Below, in pieces: positions 44,636 to 52,892 of a stretch of 64,000 nucleotides of DNA; the first letter of the stretch is position 1, and each line of letters opens with the position of its first letter. Made by a program: the position numbers and the translations under genes. The notes under the pieces were generated by a model. That model was not told where the DNA came from. It did no database searches and was given only the letters and a program-made list of their open reading frames with translations. The stretch covers positions 179,907 through 243,906 of the forward strand of contig JAUNLU010000002.1 in assembly GCA_030532125.1 (NCBI GenBank), given 5' to 3'. Origin of the DNA: Trueperella sp. Its GTDB lineage: Bacteria; Actinomycetota; Actinomycetes; Actinomycetales; Actinomycetaceae.

Positions 44636-45010
44636 ATGATTAAAGCTGTACTAGGTATCGGGCTATTATTGCTAGCGATCTACTTGTTTTTAACTCTCCG
44701 CCAGATTTGGATCTCATTTGGCGGGCTACTCAAAGCCAGTAGAGAATTTGGTGCCGCTGTCTCAAACTTTTCTACGCCACAGCTGGAAGCGCCGCAGCGG
44801 CCAACTAACTTGTATGAGGATCCGAGGCGCCGGCAAGCTGCCAAAGCAGATCGCAATCGCGTACGTGCCTATCGCCAAGAATCCCGGCGGCAACGGCTGG
44901 CAGCTGCAACTGACCGATGGGACAACGCCAGTACGGACTTCTATCAGGATCGTTTCGGTCCGCAGCGCCGCGAAGAAGCGCGCAAATCATATGGAGGTTT
45001 CAAAAAGTGA
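44636..45010 (+). CDS. Small membrane protein in the TatA slot (TatA-like architecture)
   Basis: This 124-residue protein has one N-terminal membrane helix (VLGIGLLLLAIYLFLTL), then an amphipathic helix (RQIWISFGGLLKASREFGAAV), then a charged Arg/Gln-rich tail. This resembles TatA, where a helix is followed by FGAKxLPELxxxLGxAxREF. The conserved FG hinge is replaced here by LT. TatA is the usual gene after pafC in actinobacteria, and TatC usually follows, but TatC is absent from this slot. It could be a diverged TatA or an unrelated membrane protein. GGAGAG precedes ATG 44636. Its end overlaps the next gene. Confidence 0.5.
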   Translation: MIKAVLGIGLLLLAIYLFLTLRQIWISFGGLLKASREFGAAVSNFSTPQLEAPQRPTNLYEDPRRRQAAKADRNRVRAYRQESRRQRLAAATDRWDNASTDFYQDRFGPQRREEARKSYGGFKK

Positions 45011-45918
45011 AAGTAGCAGTCGCATTAAACCGCACGTCGTCTAAAGGTCGCAGTGCGAAACAGTTCGACGTTATCCGCGATACCCTAGCCGAATACCCAG
45101 TAGAACCAGTTTGGGTATGTGGACAGAGCGCTGCCGAAGATCGCGCAACTATGCGAGAACTGGCAGAAAGTGGCGAGATAGCTGCCTTATTGTGTGCTGG
45201 CGGTGATGGCATGGTGCACAGCGGCGTCAATGCTCTGGGGGACACTCATATCCCACTGGGAATAGTGGCAATTGGAACGGGGAATGACATTGCCCGTCAG
45301 TTTGGTTTGCCGCGCGGGAAAGCAGCTGCTGCGGTGCGCCAGGCGCTGGATGCACTAATGGCGCAGCGCACGAAAACTGTGGACTTGATTGAAATAGAGG
45401 GCGCCGAGGTGCGCGAGCGAGCCCTGGCGGTAGTCTCATGTGGAATCGATGCGGATATCAATCTGCGCAGTAATCATATGACCTGGCCCCGCGGCGGCTT
45501 GCGTTATATCCGGGCGCTGATTCATTCATTGCTCGCCTATAAACCATATGGCGCACAAGTAACTATTGCCGGCGAAACTAATCGCGGCATGGTGAGTGTA
45601 CTTTCTGTAGCTAATACGCAGTATATTGGCTCCGGTATTCACATTGCGCCACAGGCAGACCCGGCAGATGGCTATCTCGATTTAGTGTTAGTTGGCAAAA
45701 TAGGTGGCAAAGAAATAGCAGAAATGTTGCCAAAGCTGGCAGTGTCCAAACATATTTCTGATCCGCGCGTGCATACCCGCCGGGTTACTGAGATACATAT
45801 TGCCCCCGATTTAGCCTCCGGTATCCAGTTGCCAAAATTGATGGCAGACGGCGAGGAAATCGTAGCTGCGCCTGCTACCGTGAGAATCTTGCCACAAGCT
45901 TTAGAACTGCTGGTTTAG
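45007..45918 (+). CDS. Diacylglycerol/lipid kinase (DagK-like)
   Basis: This protein of about 303 residues belongs to the DAGK catalytic family, which phosphorylates diacylglycerol or related lipids at the membrane. Motifs include the nucleotide-binding LLCAGGDGMVHSGVNAL (about 62-78) and VAIGTGNDIARQFGLP (about 88-103), and the C-terminal PLMADGEE-like segment LPKLMADGEEI. The start is GTG 45007, with GGAGG 9 nt upstream inside the preceding gene; the stop of that gene overlaps (GTGA). The exact lipid acceptor cannot be read. Confidence 0.88.
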   Translation: MKVAVALNRTSSKGRSAKQFDVIRDTLAEYPVEPVWVCGQSAAEDRATMRELAESGEIAALLCAGGDGMVHSGVNALGDTHIPLGIVAIGTGNDIARQFGLPRGKAAAAVRQALDALMAQRTKTVDLIEIEGAEVRERALAVVSCGIDADINLRSNHMTWPRGGLRYIRALIHSLLAYKPYGAQVTIAGETNRGMVSVLSVANTQYIGSGIHIAPQADPADGYLDLVLVGKIGGKEIAEMLPKLAVSKHISDPRVHTRRVTEIHIAPDLASGIQLPKLMADGEEIVAAPATVRILPQALELLV

Positions 45919-45936
45919 GCCGGTAATCGTTTTGTA

Positions 45937-48537
45937 ATGGACCGGATAGTTGCAAATTTCGTCGATTCCTACGCGGCGCGGGGTATCACTTTAGATGACT
46001 TTCAACTAGCGGCAATTCGTGCCTTAGCCGCAGACGCCGATGTGTTGGTCAGTGCCCCAACTGGGGCTGGTAAAACGGTGGTTGCAGAATTTGCGGTTGA
46101 GCTGGCCTTGGCGCGCTCGGCCCAGTGTATCTATACCGCGCCAATTAAGGCGCTTTCCAACCAAAAGTACAAAGATCTGGCGGAGAGTTGGGGGGCAGAG
46201 AATGTCGGGCTGCTTACCGGCGATCAAACTATTAATCGGCAGGCGCCAATTTTGGTGGTTACCACGGAAGTACTGCGCAATATGCTGTTTCAGCGGGATG
46301 GCATTATCGCAGATGTCGGATATGCCGTACTCGACGAAGTTCACTACTTAGCGGATCAGTTTCGTGGTCCAGTTTGGGAAGAAATTATCTTGCAACTGCC
46401 GGCTCATGTGCGGTTAGTGTCGCTATCCGCCACTATTGCCAATGTTGCCGAGTTCTCGCAGTGGCTGCGCGCGGTGCGGGGGAGAACAGAGGTGGTAGTC
46501 TCTACCGACCGACCAGTGCCACTTGTGCAGCAAGTAGCGGCAAAGCGCCAATTAATTCCGCTGTATGACCATAATGCTGAGCTTTCTGCCGCCTTAGCTC
46601 GAATGGACGCGCGAGCGGCAGCAAATCATGACTGGCGGCGGCGCGGAGTTTCGCCAGCTCGACGTCGTAAGTTAATTCGGCAACTGGCCGAGCAAGATAT
46701 GTTGCCAGCAATCGAATTCATTTTCTCGCGTAAAGGCTGTGATCGCGCAGTCGCAGATCTATTGGATGCTGAAGTAGTGCTGACCACCGAGTCAGAAAAC
46801 CAAGCCATTTATCGCCAGCTCCAGGAGCTGCGTCAAACGCTAACTGCAGCGGATGCCCGCGCAGTGCGGTTCAATTTCTGGGCCAAAGCAATGCAACGCG
46901 GCTATAGCGCCCATCATGCTGGTATGTTTCCGGCGCTGAAAGAGTTAGCGGAAAATTTGATGGAGCAAGGACTGCTAAAGCTGGTGTATGCCACGGGCAC
47001 TCTGGCTTTGGGGATCGATATGCCGGTGCGCACTGTGGTGCTAGAAGAATTGCGGCGCTGGGATGGCGCAGATTTCGTAGACCTAACTGCCACTGAGTAC
47101 ACCCAACTAATTGGACGAGCCGGGCGGCGGGGCAAGGACAAGGTGGGAAATGCAGTGGTACTGCATACTCCCGATCTCGATATCAGCGCCCTGGCAGATC
47201 TAGGTTCGGGGCGGGTAGAACCGCTGCTATCCGCTTTTTACCCCTCATACAATACAGTGGTCAATCTGCTGGCTAACTACTCTTATGCGCAGGCGCGCAC
47301 CATAATGGGTACTTCATTTGCCCAGTTCCAGAACAATGCCGAGCTGGGAGAACTGGAAGGGAAACTATCCCGGATTGAGGCCCGGCTGGAAGATAGTGCT
47401 GCAGAGCTGGCAACGGAGTGCGCTCGAGGTGAGCTGCCGGAGTATTTGCGGCTGCACAGCACGGCACAGCGGGCATCTAAAGCGGAACGCAAGCGAGCTA
47501 AGGCCGAGTATCAGCAGAAAATACGGAACTCGTGGCGCACTGCGCAAACTGGACACCTCTATGCCTATGCGCGCAATGGCGAGTTGGAATATGGAGTAGT
47601 GCTGTCAGTAGCTGAGAAAAAACTGCGGCTCGTGACCTGGGATGCGCGGTTAGCCTGGCTATATGCGGATGAGCTTTCCTCAGAATTGCGCGATTTAGGG
47701 CAGATAACTTTGCCTTTTGGTAGATCGGTAAAAGATTCAGCGGTACGAGATGGCATTGCCGCAGACATTTTCCAGGAGATTTCTCCTCGAATTGATCTCG
47801 AGATAGATCGAGATTTGGAAGGATCCTGGGATCGCTTTGCGGTGCGCCCAAATCCGCAGTTAGAACAGCATCCGGTGCACAACTGCCCGGAGCTACCGCA
47901 ACATCTAGCCGCAGGAGCAGAATTCCTGTCACTGCTGGCGCGCCGCACTGAACTGCAAAATACTCGAGATAAATTTTCTGAATCAGTGGCACGAGAATTT
48001 GATGCTACGGCTAATGTGCTGCGCCGTATCGGATACCTACAGGGGGAGGAATACTCCCTAGCTGGAGGAGCAGCTATTTTGCGCCGGATTCACAATGAGG
48101 CCGATCTACTCATTTGCCTATGTTTGAGCGAAACCCAATTTGCTGAGCTCACTGCGGCACAGTTTGCCGGGATCTGTTCGGTATTTCTGTGTGATCGCCG
48201 GTTGGGTACCCGCCAACCGCATACTCCACAGCTGCGCGGTGCCTGGAAAGCAGTGCTGCGCAATTTGTCGTTCTTACTGGAGATAGAAGATGACGCCGGA
48301 ATTACCCGTACTGCTGAGCCATTTGTGGGGGGAGCAGAAGCATTTTACGCCTGGGCCAGCGGGGCTGACCTAGAGACTGTTTTGCACCAAGCGGATCTAG
48401 TGGTTGGGGATTTCATCTCCGCAAATCGACGCCTAATAGATTTGCTCGGTCAACTAGCTGAGGCCGGGGCTGGTTTCTGGCTGGGGGAGACTGCCGCTGC
48501 GGCACGGGAATTAGTCCGGCGTTGGGAATGGGTATGA
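45937..48537 (+). CDS. helY: HelY-type superfamily 2 RNA/DNA helicase (Ski2-like)
   Basis: This 866-residue helicase matches actinobacterial HelY of the Ski2/Mtr4-like group. It shows VSAPTGAGKTVVAEFAVE (Walker A, about 38-45), YTAPIKALSNQKY, DEVH (about 133), SATIAN, and QLIGRAGRRGKDKVGN with the Arg finger (about 385-400). The long insertion and C-terminal region are typical of the family. The gene commonly follows tatC or a DagK gene. RNA quality control is the usual inference, but there is no direct evidence here. TAATCG lies 7 nt before ATG 45937, weakly suggesting a leaderless start. Confidence 0.9.
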   Translation: MDRIVANFVDSYAARGITLDDFQLAAIRALAADADVLVSAPTGAGKTVVAEFAVELALARSAQCIYTAPIKALSNQKYKDLAESWGAENVGLLTGDQTINRQAPILVVTTEVLRNMLFQRDGIIADVGYAVLDEVHYLADQFRGPVWEEIILQLPAHVRLVSLSATIANVAEFSQWLRAVRGRTEVVVSTDRPVPLVQQVAAKRQLIPLYDHNAELSAALARMDARAAANHDWRRRGVSPARRRKLIRQLAEQDMLPAIEFIFSRKGCDRAVADLLDAEVVLTTESENQAIYRQLQELRQTLTAADARAVRFNFWAKAMQRGYSAHHAGMFPALKELAENLMEQGLLKLVYATGTLALGIDMPVRTVVLEELRRWDGADFVDLTATEYTQLIGRAGRRGKDKVGNAVVLHTPDLDISALADLGSGRVEPLLSAFYPSYNTVVNLLANYSYAQARTIMGTSFAQFQNNAELGELEGKLSRIEARLEDSAAELATECARGELPEYLRLHSTAQRASKAERKRAKAEYQQKIRNSWRTAQTGHLYAYARNGELEYGVVLSVAEKKLRLVTWDARLAWLYADELSSELRDLGQITLPFGRSVKDSAVRDGIAADIFQEISPRIDLEIDRDLEGSWDRFAVRPNPQLEQHPVHNCPELPQHLAAGAEFLSLLARRTELQNTRDKFSESVAREFDATANVLRRIGYLQGEEYSLAGGAAILRRIHNEADLLICLCLSETQFAELTAAQFAGICSVFLCDRRLGTRQPHTPQLRGAWKAVLRNLSFLLEIEDDAGITRTAEPFVGGAEAFYAWASGADLETVLHQADLVVGDFISANRRLIDLLGQLAEAGAGFWLGETAAAARELVRRWEWV

Positions 48538-48604
48538 GCCGCAACTTGCCCGCCACTGGTTATCCTTTTTCCAGTTCAGTTTGGGCATTATCGACATCAT
48601 GGTT

Positions 48605-48636
48605 GCATGGTTTTTCAGTATCTGAAAAAGTCATGC
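48605..48636. other. Extended palindrome downstream of helY
   Basis: GCATG and TTTTTCAG (48605-48618) are mirrored by CTGAAAAA and CATGC (48622-48636), around a 3-nt centre with one or two spacer bases. The A/T-rich inner arms are unlike a GC-rich terminator stem. The size suggests a dimeric-protein operator or a stabilising hairpin. Confidence 0.4.
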
Positions 48637-48689
48637 ATATTTCGGCGCCGGGACATAGATTATTGGGATGCACATAGTGCTTGCGTAGG

Positions 48690-48743
48690 CCCTGTGGTTC
48701 GATAGAAAACGATCAAATTTGGTCGGTCCGAGGAACCGCAGGG
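48690..48743 (+). promoter_or_regulatory. Structured leader upstream of lnt, attenuator-like
   Basis: CCCTGTGGTTC (48690-48700) pairs with GAACCGCAGGG (48733-48743) over 11 positions with one G-U pair. The 3' arm is followed by TCTGCGTTTTTA. The shape is terminator-like and lies 30 bp before the lnt start. Confidence 0.45.
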
Positions 48744-48772
48744 TCTGCGTTTTTATAGGAAATGCGCGTATT

Positions 48773-50296
48773 ATGAATAAATTTCTGCTTGTCCTGGTCA
48801 CGATAGCCAGTGCCATCGCGGCAACTTTTGCTCATGCTCCCTATCAGCTATGGCCGCTAATGTTGCTGGGTATCGCGGTGCTCTGGCTAGTGAGCGCGCG
48901 TCGAGCGCTGGCGGCTGGAGCGCTGGGATTTATTTGGGGATTCACCTACTTTTTCCTGCACCTAGATTGGGTGCACTTTGCGGCGGGAATCTATCTGGCA
49001 CAAGTGCTACTAGCTGCGGTTTTAGCTCTATTTTTTGCCGCAACCGCAGTGATTTGGTCCTGGTTACATCGCGCTCGGCTGCCACTGATAGTGCGGCTTA
49101 TGGCAGCTACTGCGGTGGCAGTGGCGGTGGAACAATTACGTGGCGCGTGGCCACTCGGTGGCATGCCCTGGGGTAAGACGGCGTTTGCCGTGGTCGACAG
49201 CCCGCTGGTGCGGCTGGCACCGTGGGGGAGTACCGCACTGGTAGGGGCAGCAACATTTTTCATTGCGCTGTGTTTGGCCAGTCTATTCGCTGAAATTCGG
49301 CGGCGTGAGTTTTCCACCGCAGTGCTAGCGGGCAGCGTCGGCGTCATACTCATCTTTGCGCCATTAGCGCTGCCGGTGGGGAATAAACCGACTGGCAACA
49401 TCACGCTGGGAATTGTGCAAGGGAATGGGCCGACTGATCCTGGTCCGGACCGGGCACTGCGAGTTACTGAAAGTCACGTCAGTGCCAGCCGCGAACTTGA
49501 CCTGACTGGTCTGGATTTGGTGCTCTGGCCTGAGTCTGCCTCTGATCGCGATATTCGCCAGGACGCCCGCGCCTTAGAATTAGTACAAGCAGCGCAAGAT
49601 GCAGCGCAGGTGCCAATCCTATTGGGCACGCAAAAATACTTTGACGGTGTTCGCCATAACGATTATGTAGTTTTCAAAGCTGGGGGAGTTACTGATTCCT
49701 ACACTAAACAGCACCCAGTTCCTTTTGGCGAGTATGTGCCGTGGCGCGAAACTGCTCGCAAGGTCACTAGTGCGGTAGATATGATCTCTACCGATATGGT
49801 GGCCGGGCGTGAACCAGCATATGTGACAGTGGGGAACTGGCAGATTGCCACTCCGATATGCTTTGAGGTTGCCTACGATCAGATAGTTGCTGAGGCGGTG
49901 CTAGCTGGGGCACAGCTGATAGTAGTGCCCACTAATAACGCATCATTTGGCGATTCCAATGAGCCGTATCAGCAGTTTGCCATGACTAAATTCCGGGCAA
50001 TTGAACACGGACGCTCTGCAGTACAAGTTTCAACTACTGGCACATCCGGGGCAGTTATGCCAACTGGTTTGGTGCGCTACCAAACTGAGCTCTTTGTAGC
50101 TGATGCACATACTGTCACTTTGCCGCTCGCGCAGGACACTACAATTGCGGCGCGCACCGCCGGCGTCCGAGAAATTATAGTGTATTTCCTGGGCGTTGCC
50201 GGATTGCTGGCTGCCTTATTGCGGATGCCGCGGCGGGCGGCACAGCGGAAACCGGCCGGCGCTGGCATAACCCAGCAAGGTCAGCCGCGTCGATAG
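48773..50296 (+). CDS. lnt: Apolipoprotein N-acyltransferase
   Basis: Lnt adds the third acyl chain to lipoproteins in the membrane. The protein is about 507 residues, with six to seven N-terminal membrane helices (about 1-190) and a C-terminal nitrilase-like domain. The catalytic triad is visible: Glu in LWPESASDRDI, Lys in YTKQHPVPFGEYVPW and Cys in ATPICFEVAYD. The conserved second-half FRAIEHGRSAVQVSTTGTSGAV follows. The start at ATG 48773 was chosen for its N-terminal hydrophobic helix. An earlier reading from 48719 would add a hydrophilic extension. The 3' end overlaps rbpA by 16 bp, convergently. Confidence 0.9.
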   Translation: MNKFLLVLVTIASAIAATFAHAPYQLWPLMLLGIAVLWLVSARRALAAGALGFIWGFTYFFLHLDWVHFAAGIYLAQVLLAAVLALFFAATAVIWSWLHRARLPLIVRLMAATAVAVAVEQLRGAWPLGGMPWGKTAFAVVDSPLVRLAPWGSTALVGAATFFIALCLASLFAEIRRREFSTAVLAGSVGVILIFAPLALPVGNKPTGNITLGIVQGNGPTDPGPDRALRVTESHVSASRELDLTGLDLVLWPESASDRDIRQDARALELVQAAQDAAQVPILLGTQKYFDGVRHNDYVVFKAGGVTDSYTKQHPVPFGEYVPWRETARKVTSAVDMISTDMVAGREPAYVTVGNWQIATPICFEVAYDQIVAEAVLAGAQLIVVPTNNASFGDSNEPYQQFAMTKFRAIEHGRSAVQVSTTGTSGAVMPTGLVRYQTELFVADAHTVTLPLAQDTTIAARTAGVREIIVYFLGVAGLLAALLRMPRRAAQRKPAGAGITQQGQPRR

Positions 50297-50628
50297 AGTT
50301 TGCCTGCGCGCAATAGCTCCAAGCGTTCTTTCAGGAGTTCGGCCAGTTCCTCGGTGTTGCGCCGCTCTAGTAGCATGTCCCAGTGCGTCCGCACTGGTTT
50401 GGGCGGTTTGCGATCGTCTTCGCCGTCGCCACTGTGTAGTTCTGCTTCTTCGCCGCACTTGCATTCCCAGAACAGTGGGGCTTCTGCGTCTTGAGCAAAT
50501 GTGACAGTGAAGGTGTGTCCGTTTCGGCACACATAGGTTTCTTCTCGCCGAGATGCAAACGCAACACCAGCTTCGGACTCTAGGGAGTTTGCACCGATTT
50601 TCATTCCACGCAAAGAACGTTCTGCCAT
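50281..50628 (-). CDS. rbpA: RNA polymerase-binding protein RbpA
   Basis: RbpA is an actinobacterium-specific activator that binds RNA polymerase and group I sigma factors and stabilises the open complex. The 115-residue protein has an N-terminal tail, a zinc-ribbon-like core (YVCRNGHTF...LFWECKCGEEAEL) and the C-terminal sigma-interaction region KPVRTHWDMLLERRNTEELAELLKERLELLR. These are clear family signatures. AGGAGG precedes the ATG on the minus strand. The end overlaps the convergent lnt gene by 16 bp. Confidence 0.95.
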   Translation of the reverse strand: MAERSLRGMKIGANSLESEAGVAFASRREETYVCRNGHTFTVTFAQDAEAPLFWECKCGEEAELHSGDGEDDRKPPKPVRTHWDMLLERRNTEELAELLKERLELLRAGKLYRRG

Positions 50629-50748
50629 ATTTTCCTCCTAAGATTTCTGCAGTAATTTTATCGCGATATAAAATCCACAATCGCAGTAGTGGGCTAAAGT
50701 GGCTAGCTAGTAGGGTTTTGCTGCTATCGCGGTAGTCGCAGCAGATTG

Positions 50749-50778
50749 ATTAGAATCCGATAATGTACATTATGTCAA
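50749..50778 (-). promoter_or_regulatory. Strong rbpA promoter with palindrome in the spacer
   Basis: On the minus strand TTGACA (50773-50778) and TCTAAT (50749-50754) are 18 nt apart, close to consensus. The spacer carries a 14-bp perfect palindrome, ATAATGTACATTAT (50760-50773). This is a classical operator position. The transcript leader would be about 115 nt and includes other inverted repeats (TATCGCGATA at 50659-50668; GCTGC/GCAGC at 50720-50742). Confidence 0.6.
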
Positions 50779-50885
50779 AACAGGATAGCAAACAGCTGAC
50801 GATTAAACCTGCCCCTCCCCGAATGAACGTGATAGTTTGCCCTACCCTGCGGTAGCCGGCCAGTGTGGCACGGCGGCCAGAGATA

Positions 50886-51461
50886 TTAGAGAGTGCGAAT
50901 TTGTGTCAGCACTGACTCCCAGACGTTGGTTTGCGGCTGCGTCTGCACCCAGCGCAAAGTTGCCCCCAGCATTGCTTCCAAAATGTCGGCGCGATATGCC
51001 GGATCAGTTGCGCTGTCGGTAACTCCGAGCTCATCTCCCCGGGCAATAAACTCCATCAGCCAAGTGTGGAGCTCAGTGCGCAGGCGACTAACTGGTGCAC
51101 TGGTGATGTCTGGCGTCAGTATGAAACCTGCCAACCATTGTGCAGAAGACCCTTCCCCACAGTTACGTGCCAGGGCAGTTAGCATGCGTTCCACTTCCGA
51201 CCAATAGGTATCGGCAGTCAAGTCCTCCCAGCGTGTTGGTGCGATGGTGGCAAGTAAATCGGTAACTGCAGCCTGCACCACTATTTCAAACAGATCCTCT
51301 TTGTCGGAAAAATAGTGATAGAACGAAGATTTAGAAAACCCGGCATTGCGTAGGATCTCATTTAACGATGCGCGCGAAAACCCGAGCGAAAATTCTTTTG
51401 CCGCGGCGGCAAAGAGTTTAGCTTGCCGTTCTGGTGGCATGGGTTGCGCGGCGCCAAACAT
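50886..51461 (-). CDS. TetR-family transcriptional regulator
   Basis: This 191-residue protein has an N-terminal TetR helix-turn-helix: ERQAKLFAAAAKEFSLGFSRASLNEILRNAGFSKSSFYHYFSDKEDLFEIVV (about 11-60), with the usual FYHYFxxKEdLf pattern. The C-terminal ligand-binding domain is divergent, and its target and ligand are unknown. It follows the MerR gene by 8 bp, so it may be in the same transcript. CATAGA lies 7 nt before ATG 51461. The MMPL exporter elsewhere in the window is a conceivable but unproven target. Confidence 0.85.
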   Translation of the reverse strand: MFGAAQPMPPERQAKLFAAAAKEFSLGFSRASLNEILRNAGFSKSSFYHYFSDKEDLFEIVVQAAVTDLLATIAPTRWEDLTADTYWSEVERMLTALARNCGEGSSAQWLAGFILTPDITSAPVSRLRTELHTWLMEFIARGDELGVTDSATDPAYRADILEAMLGATLRWVQTQPQTNVWESVLTQIRTL

Positions 51462-51469
51462 AGAAAGCT

Positions 51470-52027
51470 CTATGCCTGCTGTTTGCGCGCTCGCCGGGCA
51501 GCTAGCTCATCAATGATTTCGTCTTCAGCGCGTTCAGTGGGAAGTTCAGTTAGTGACCCTTCAACTTCCCGCCAGACTCTGCCTACCGCAATCCCGAAAA
51601 CGCCCTGTCCCCCATTGATTAGGTCAATTACTTCGTCATCGGAAGTACACAAATATACGGATGCCCCGTCTGACATCAGAGTGATTCCAGATAGATCTTC
51701 TACTCCGTATTCGGATAGTTGTGCGATGGCGGAGCGAATCTGCTGTAGGGAAACTCCGGTATCTAGCAGGCGCTTTACTACTTTAAGTACCAAGATATCT
51801 CGGAATGAGTACAGGCGCTGCGAGCCGGATCCCTTTGCTGACCGCACCGAAGGAGAAACTAATCCGATGCGATCCCAATAATCCAGCTGGCGATAGGTAA
51901 TCCCCACCGCATTGCACACCACTGGGCCGCGGTAGCCAGTCTCCATATCGAGGTCTGGCAGACCGTCGTCAAAAAGTGCACCTTGTGCGAGTTGTGGTTG
52001 TGCGTGGTGTACGGAATCGCCCATCAC
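51470..52027 (-). CDS. MerR-family regulator (second MerR of the FHA locus)
   Basis: This 185-residue protein has a MerR winged helix: GPVVCNAVGITYRQLDYWDRIGLVSPSVRSAKGSGSQRLYSFRDILVLKVVKRLLDTGVSLQQIRSAI (about 32-100). It resembles the downstream MerR gene of the mycobacterial garA locus. In relatives a bifunctional nuclease (DUF151) gene lies between the two MerR genes; here the 109-bp gap is empty. The C-terminal half (residues 100-185) has no recognisable sensor Cys residues. Ligand unknown. Confidence 0.82.
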   Translation of the reverse strand: MMGDSVHHAQPQLAQGALFDDGLPDLDMETGYRGPVVCNAVGITYRQLDYWDRIGLVSPSVRSAKGSGSQRLYSFRDILVLKVVKRLLDTGVSLQQIRSAIAQLSEYGVEDLSGITLMSDGASVYLCTSDDEVIDLINGGQGVFGIAVGRVWREVEGSLTELPTERAEDEIIDELAARRARKQQA

Positions 52028-52136
52028 AAGCCCCCTATCCGTTATCTTCCTCCAGCGTAAATGTCATCGGAGTTATTCTCAACGATTTCGTTGAAGTGTC
52101 GCCGGCGTGTCGCGAGGGCGTGTCTCAATATCTACT

Positions 52137-52892
52137 TTAACGCATCTGTTCTTCGAGCTTTTCCAGCAGCAAAGCGCGATAGAGCTGAGTGAGCATAGTC
52201 GCCATTTCCCCAGCTTCATTTATCGCGCGTTCGCGAGCTACCGGAGATTTCCGAGCGCGCGAAGTGGCTAACGCATTAGTGATGCTGATGGCATGGGAAT
52301 GGGCCGAGTTGCGCACTAAGCGGGCGATCCGCAGATCATTGCCCTCCTGCTCCAGCAGCTGCGCATACCGCACAATATCCACTGCCTGCGCCGTCAATCT
52401 CCCCCGGGAGTCGGTAACCAGTAGCCCAGCAGAGATGTAGCGCTCAATGCTGGAAAGCGGTACTCCAGTGAGCGCAGAGAGTTCATCTTTGCGCACCCGG
52501 GTTCCTGGTGCCGGGCGGGCTGCAGTTGAATCGTTATCGGGTAAAACTCGCATCCTACCAGCGTGCTCACGTACTACTTGCCCGGAGTCCAGCTGGCGCA
52601 ACAGTTCTTTTATCTGCGGTAACCGTAGATACTTATCGCGTTGCTGTTCCAGGATGAAGCGCAAGCGCTCCACGTCTGCAATGGAGAATAGGCGCTGATT
52701 GGAATCGGTGCGCTCCGGGGCAATCAAGCCCAGAGATTCAAAATACCGCACTTTAGAGTGCGCCAAAAATGGGAAATCTCCACTGAGGTGCTTGATGACT
52801 TCGCCAATTCTTAAGGTAGCTTCATGGGAGACATCCTGGGGCCAGTAATTTCCCAGAGAATCATCCCACTGGGCAGCGGCTGGTTGATTCAT
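52137..52892 (-). CDS. MerR-family regulator (first MerR of the FHA locus)
   Basis: This 251-residue protein has an N-terminal MerR DNA-binding domain (RIGEVIKHLSGDFPFLAHSKVRYFESLGLIAPERTDSNQRLFSIADVERLRFILEQQRD, about 26-85). A second helix-turn-helix-like region (KDELSALTGVPLSSIERYISAGLLVTDSRG) lies near 130-160. It matches the MerR gene downstream of garA in actinobacteria. It overlaps the FHA gene by 4 bp (ATGA) and is probably cotranscribed. Ligand and targets are unknown. Confidence 0.85.
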   Translation of the reverse strand: MNQPAAAQWDDSLGNYWPQDVSHEATLRIGEVIKHLSGDFPFLAHSKVRYFESLGLIAPERTDSNQRLFSIADVERLRFILEQQRDKYLRLPQIKELLRQLDSGQVVREHAGRMRVLPDNDSTAARPAPGTRVRKDELSALTGVPLSSIERYISAGLLVTDSRGRLTAQAVDIVRYAQLLEQEGNDLRIARLVRNSAHSHAISITNALATSRARKSPVARERAINEAGEMATMLTQLYRALLLEKLEEQMR

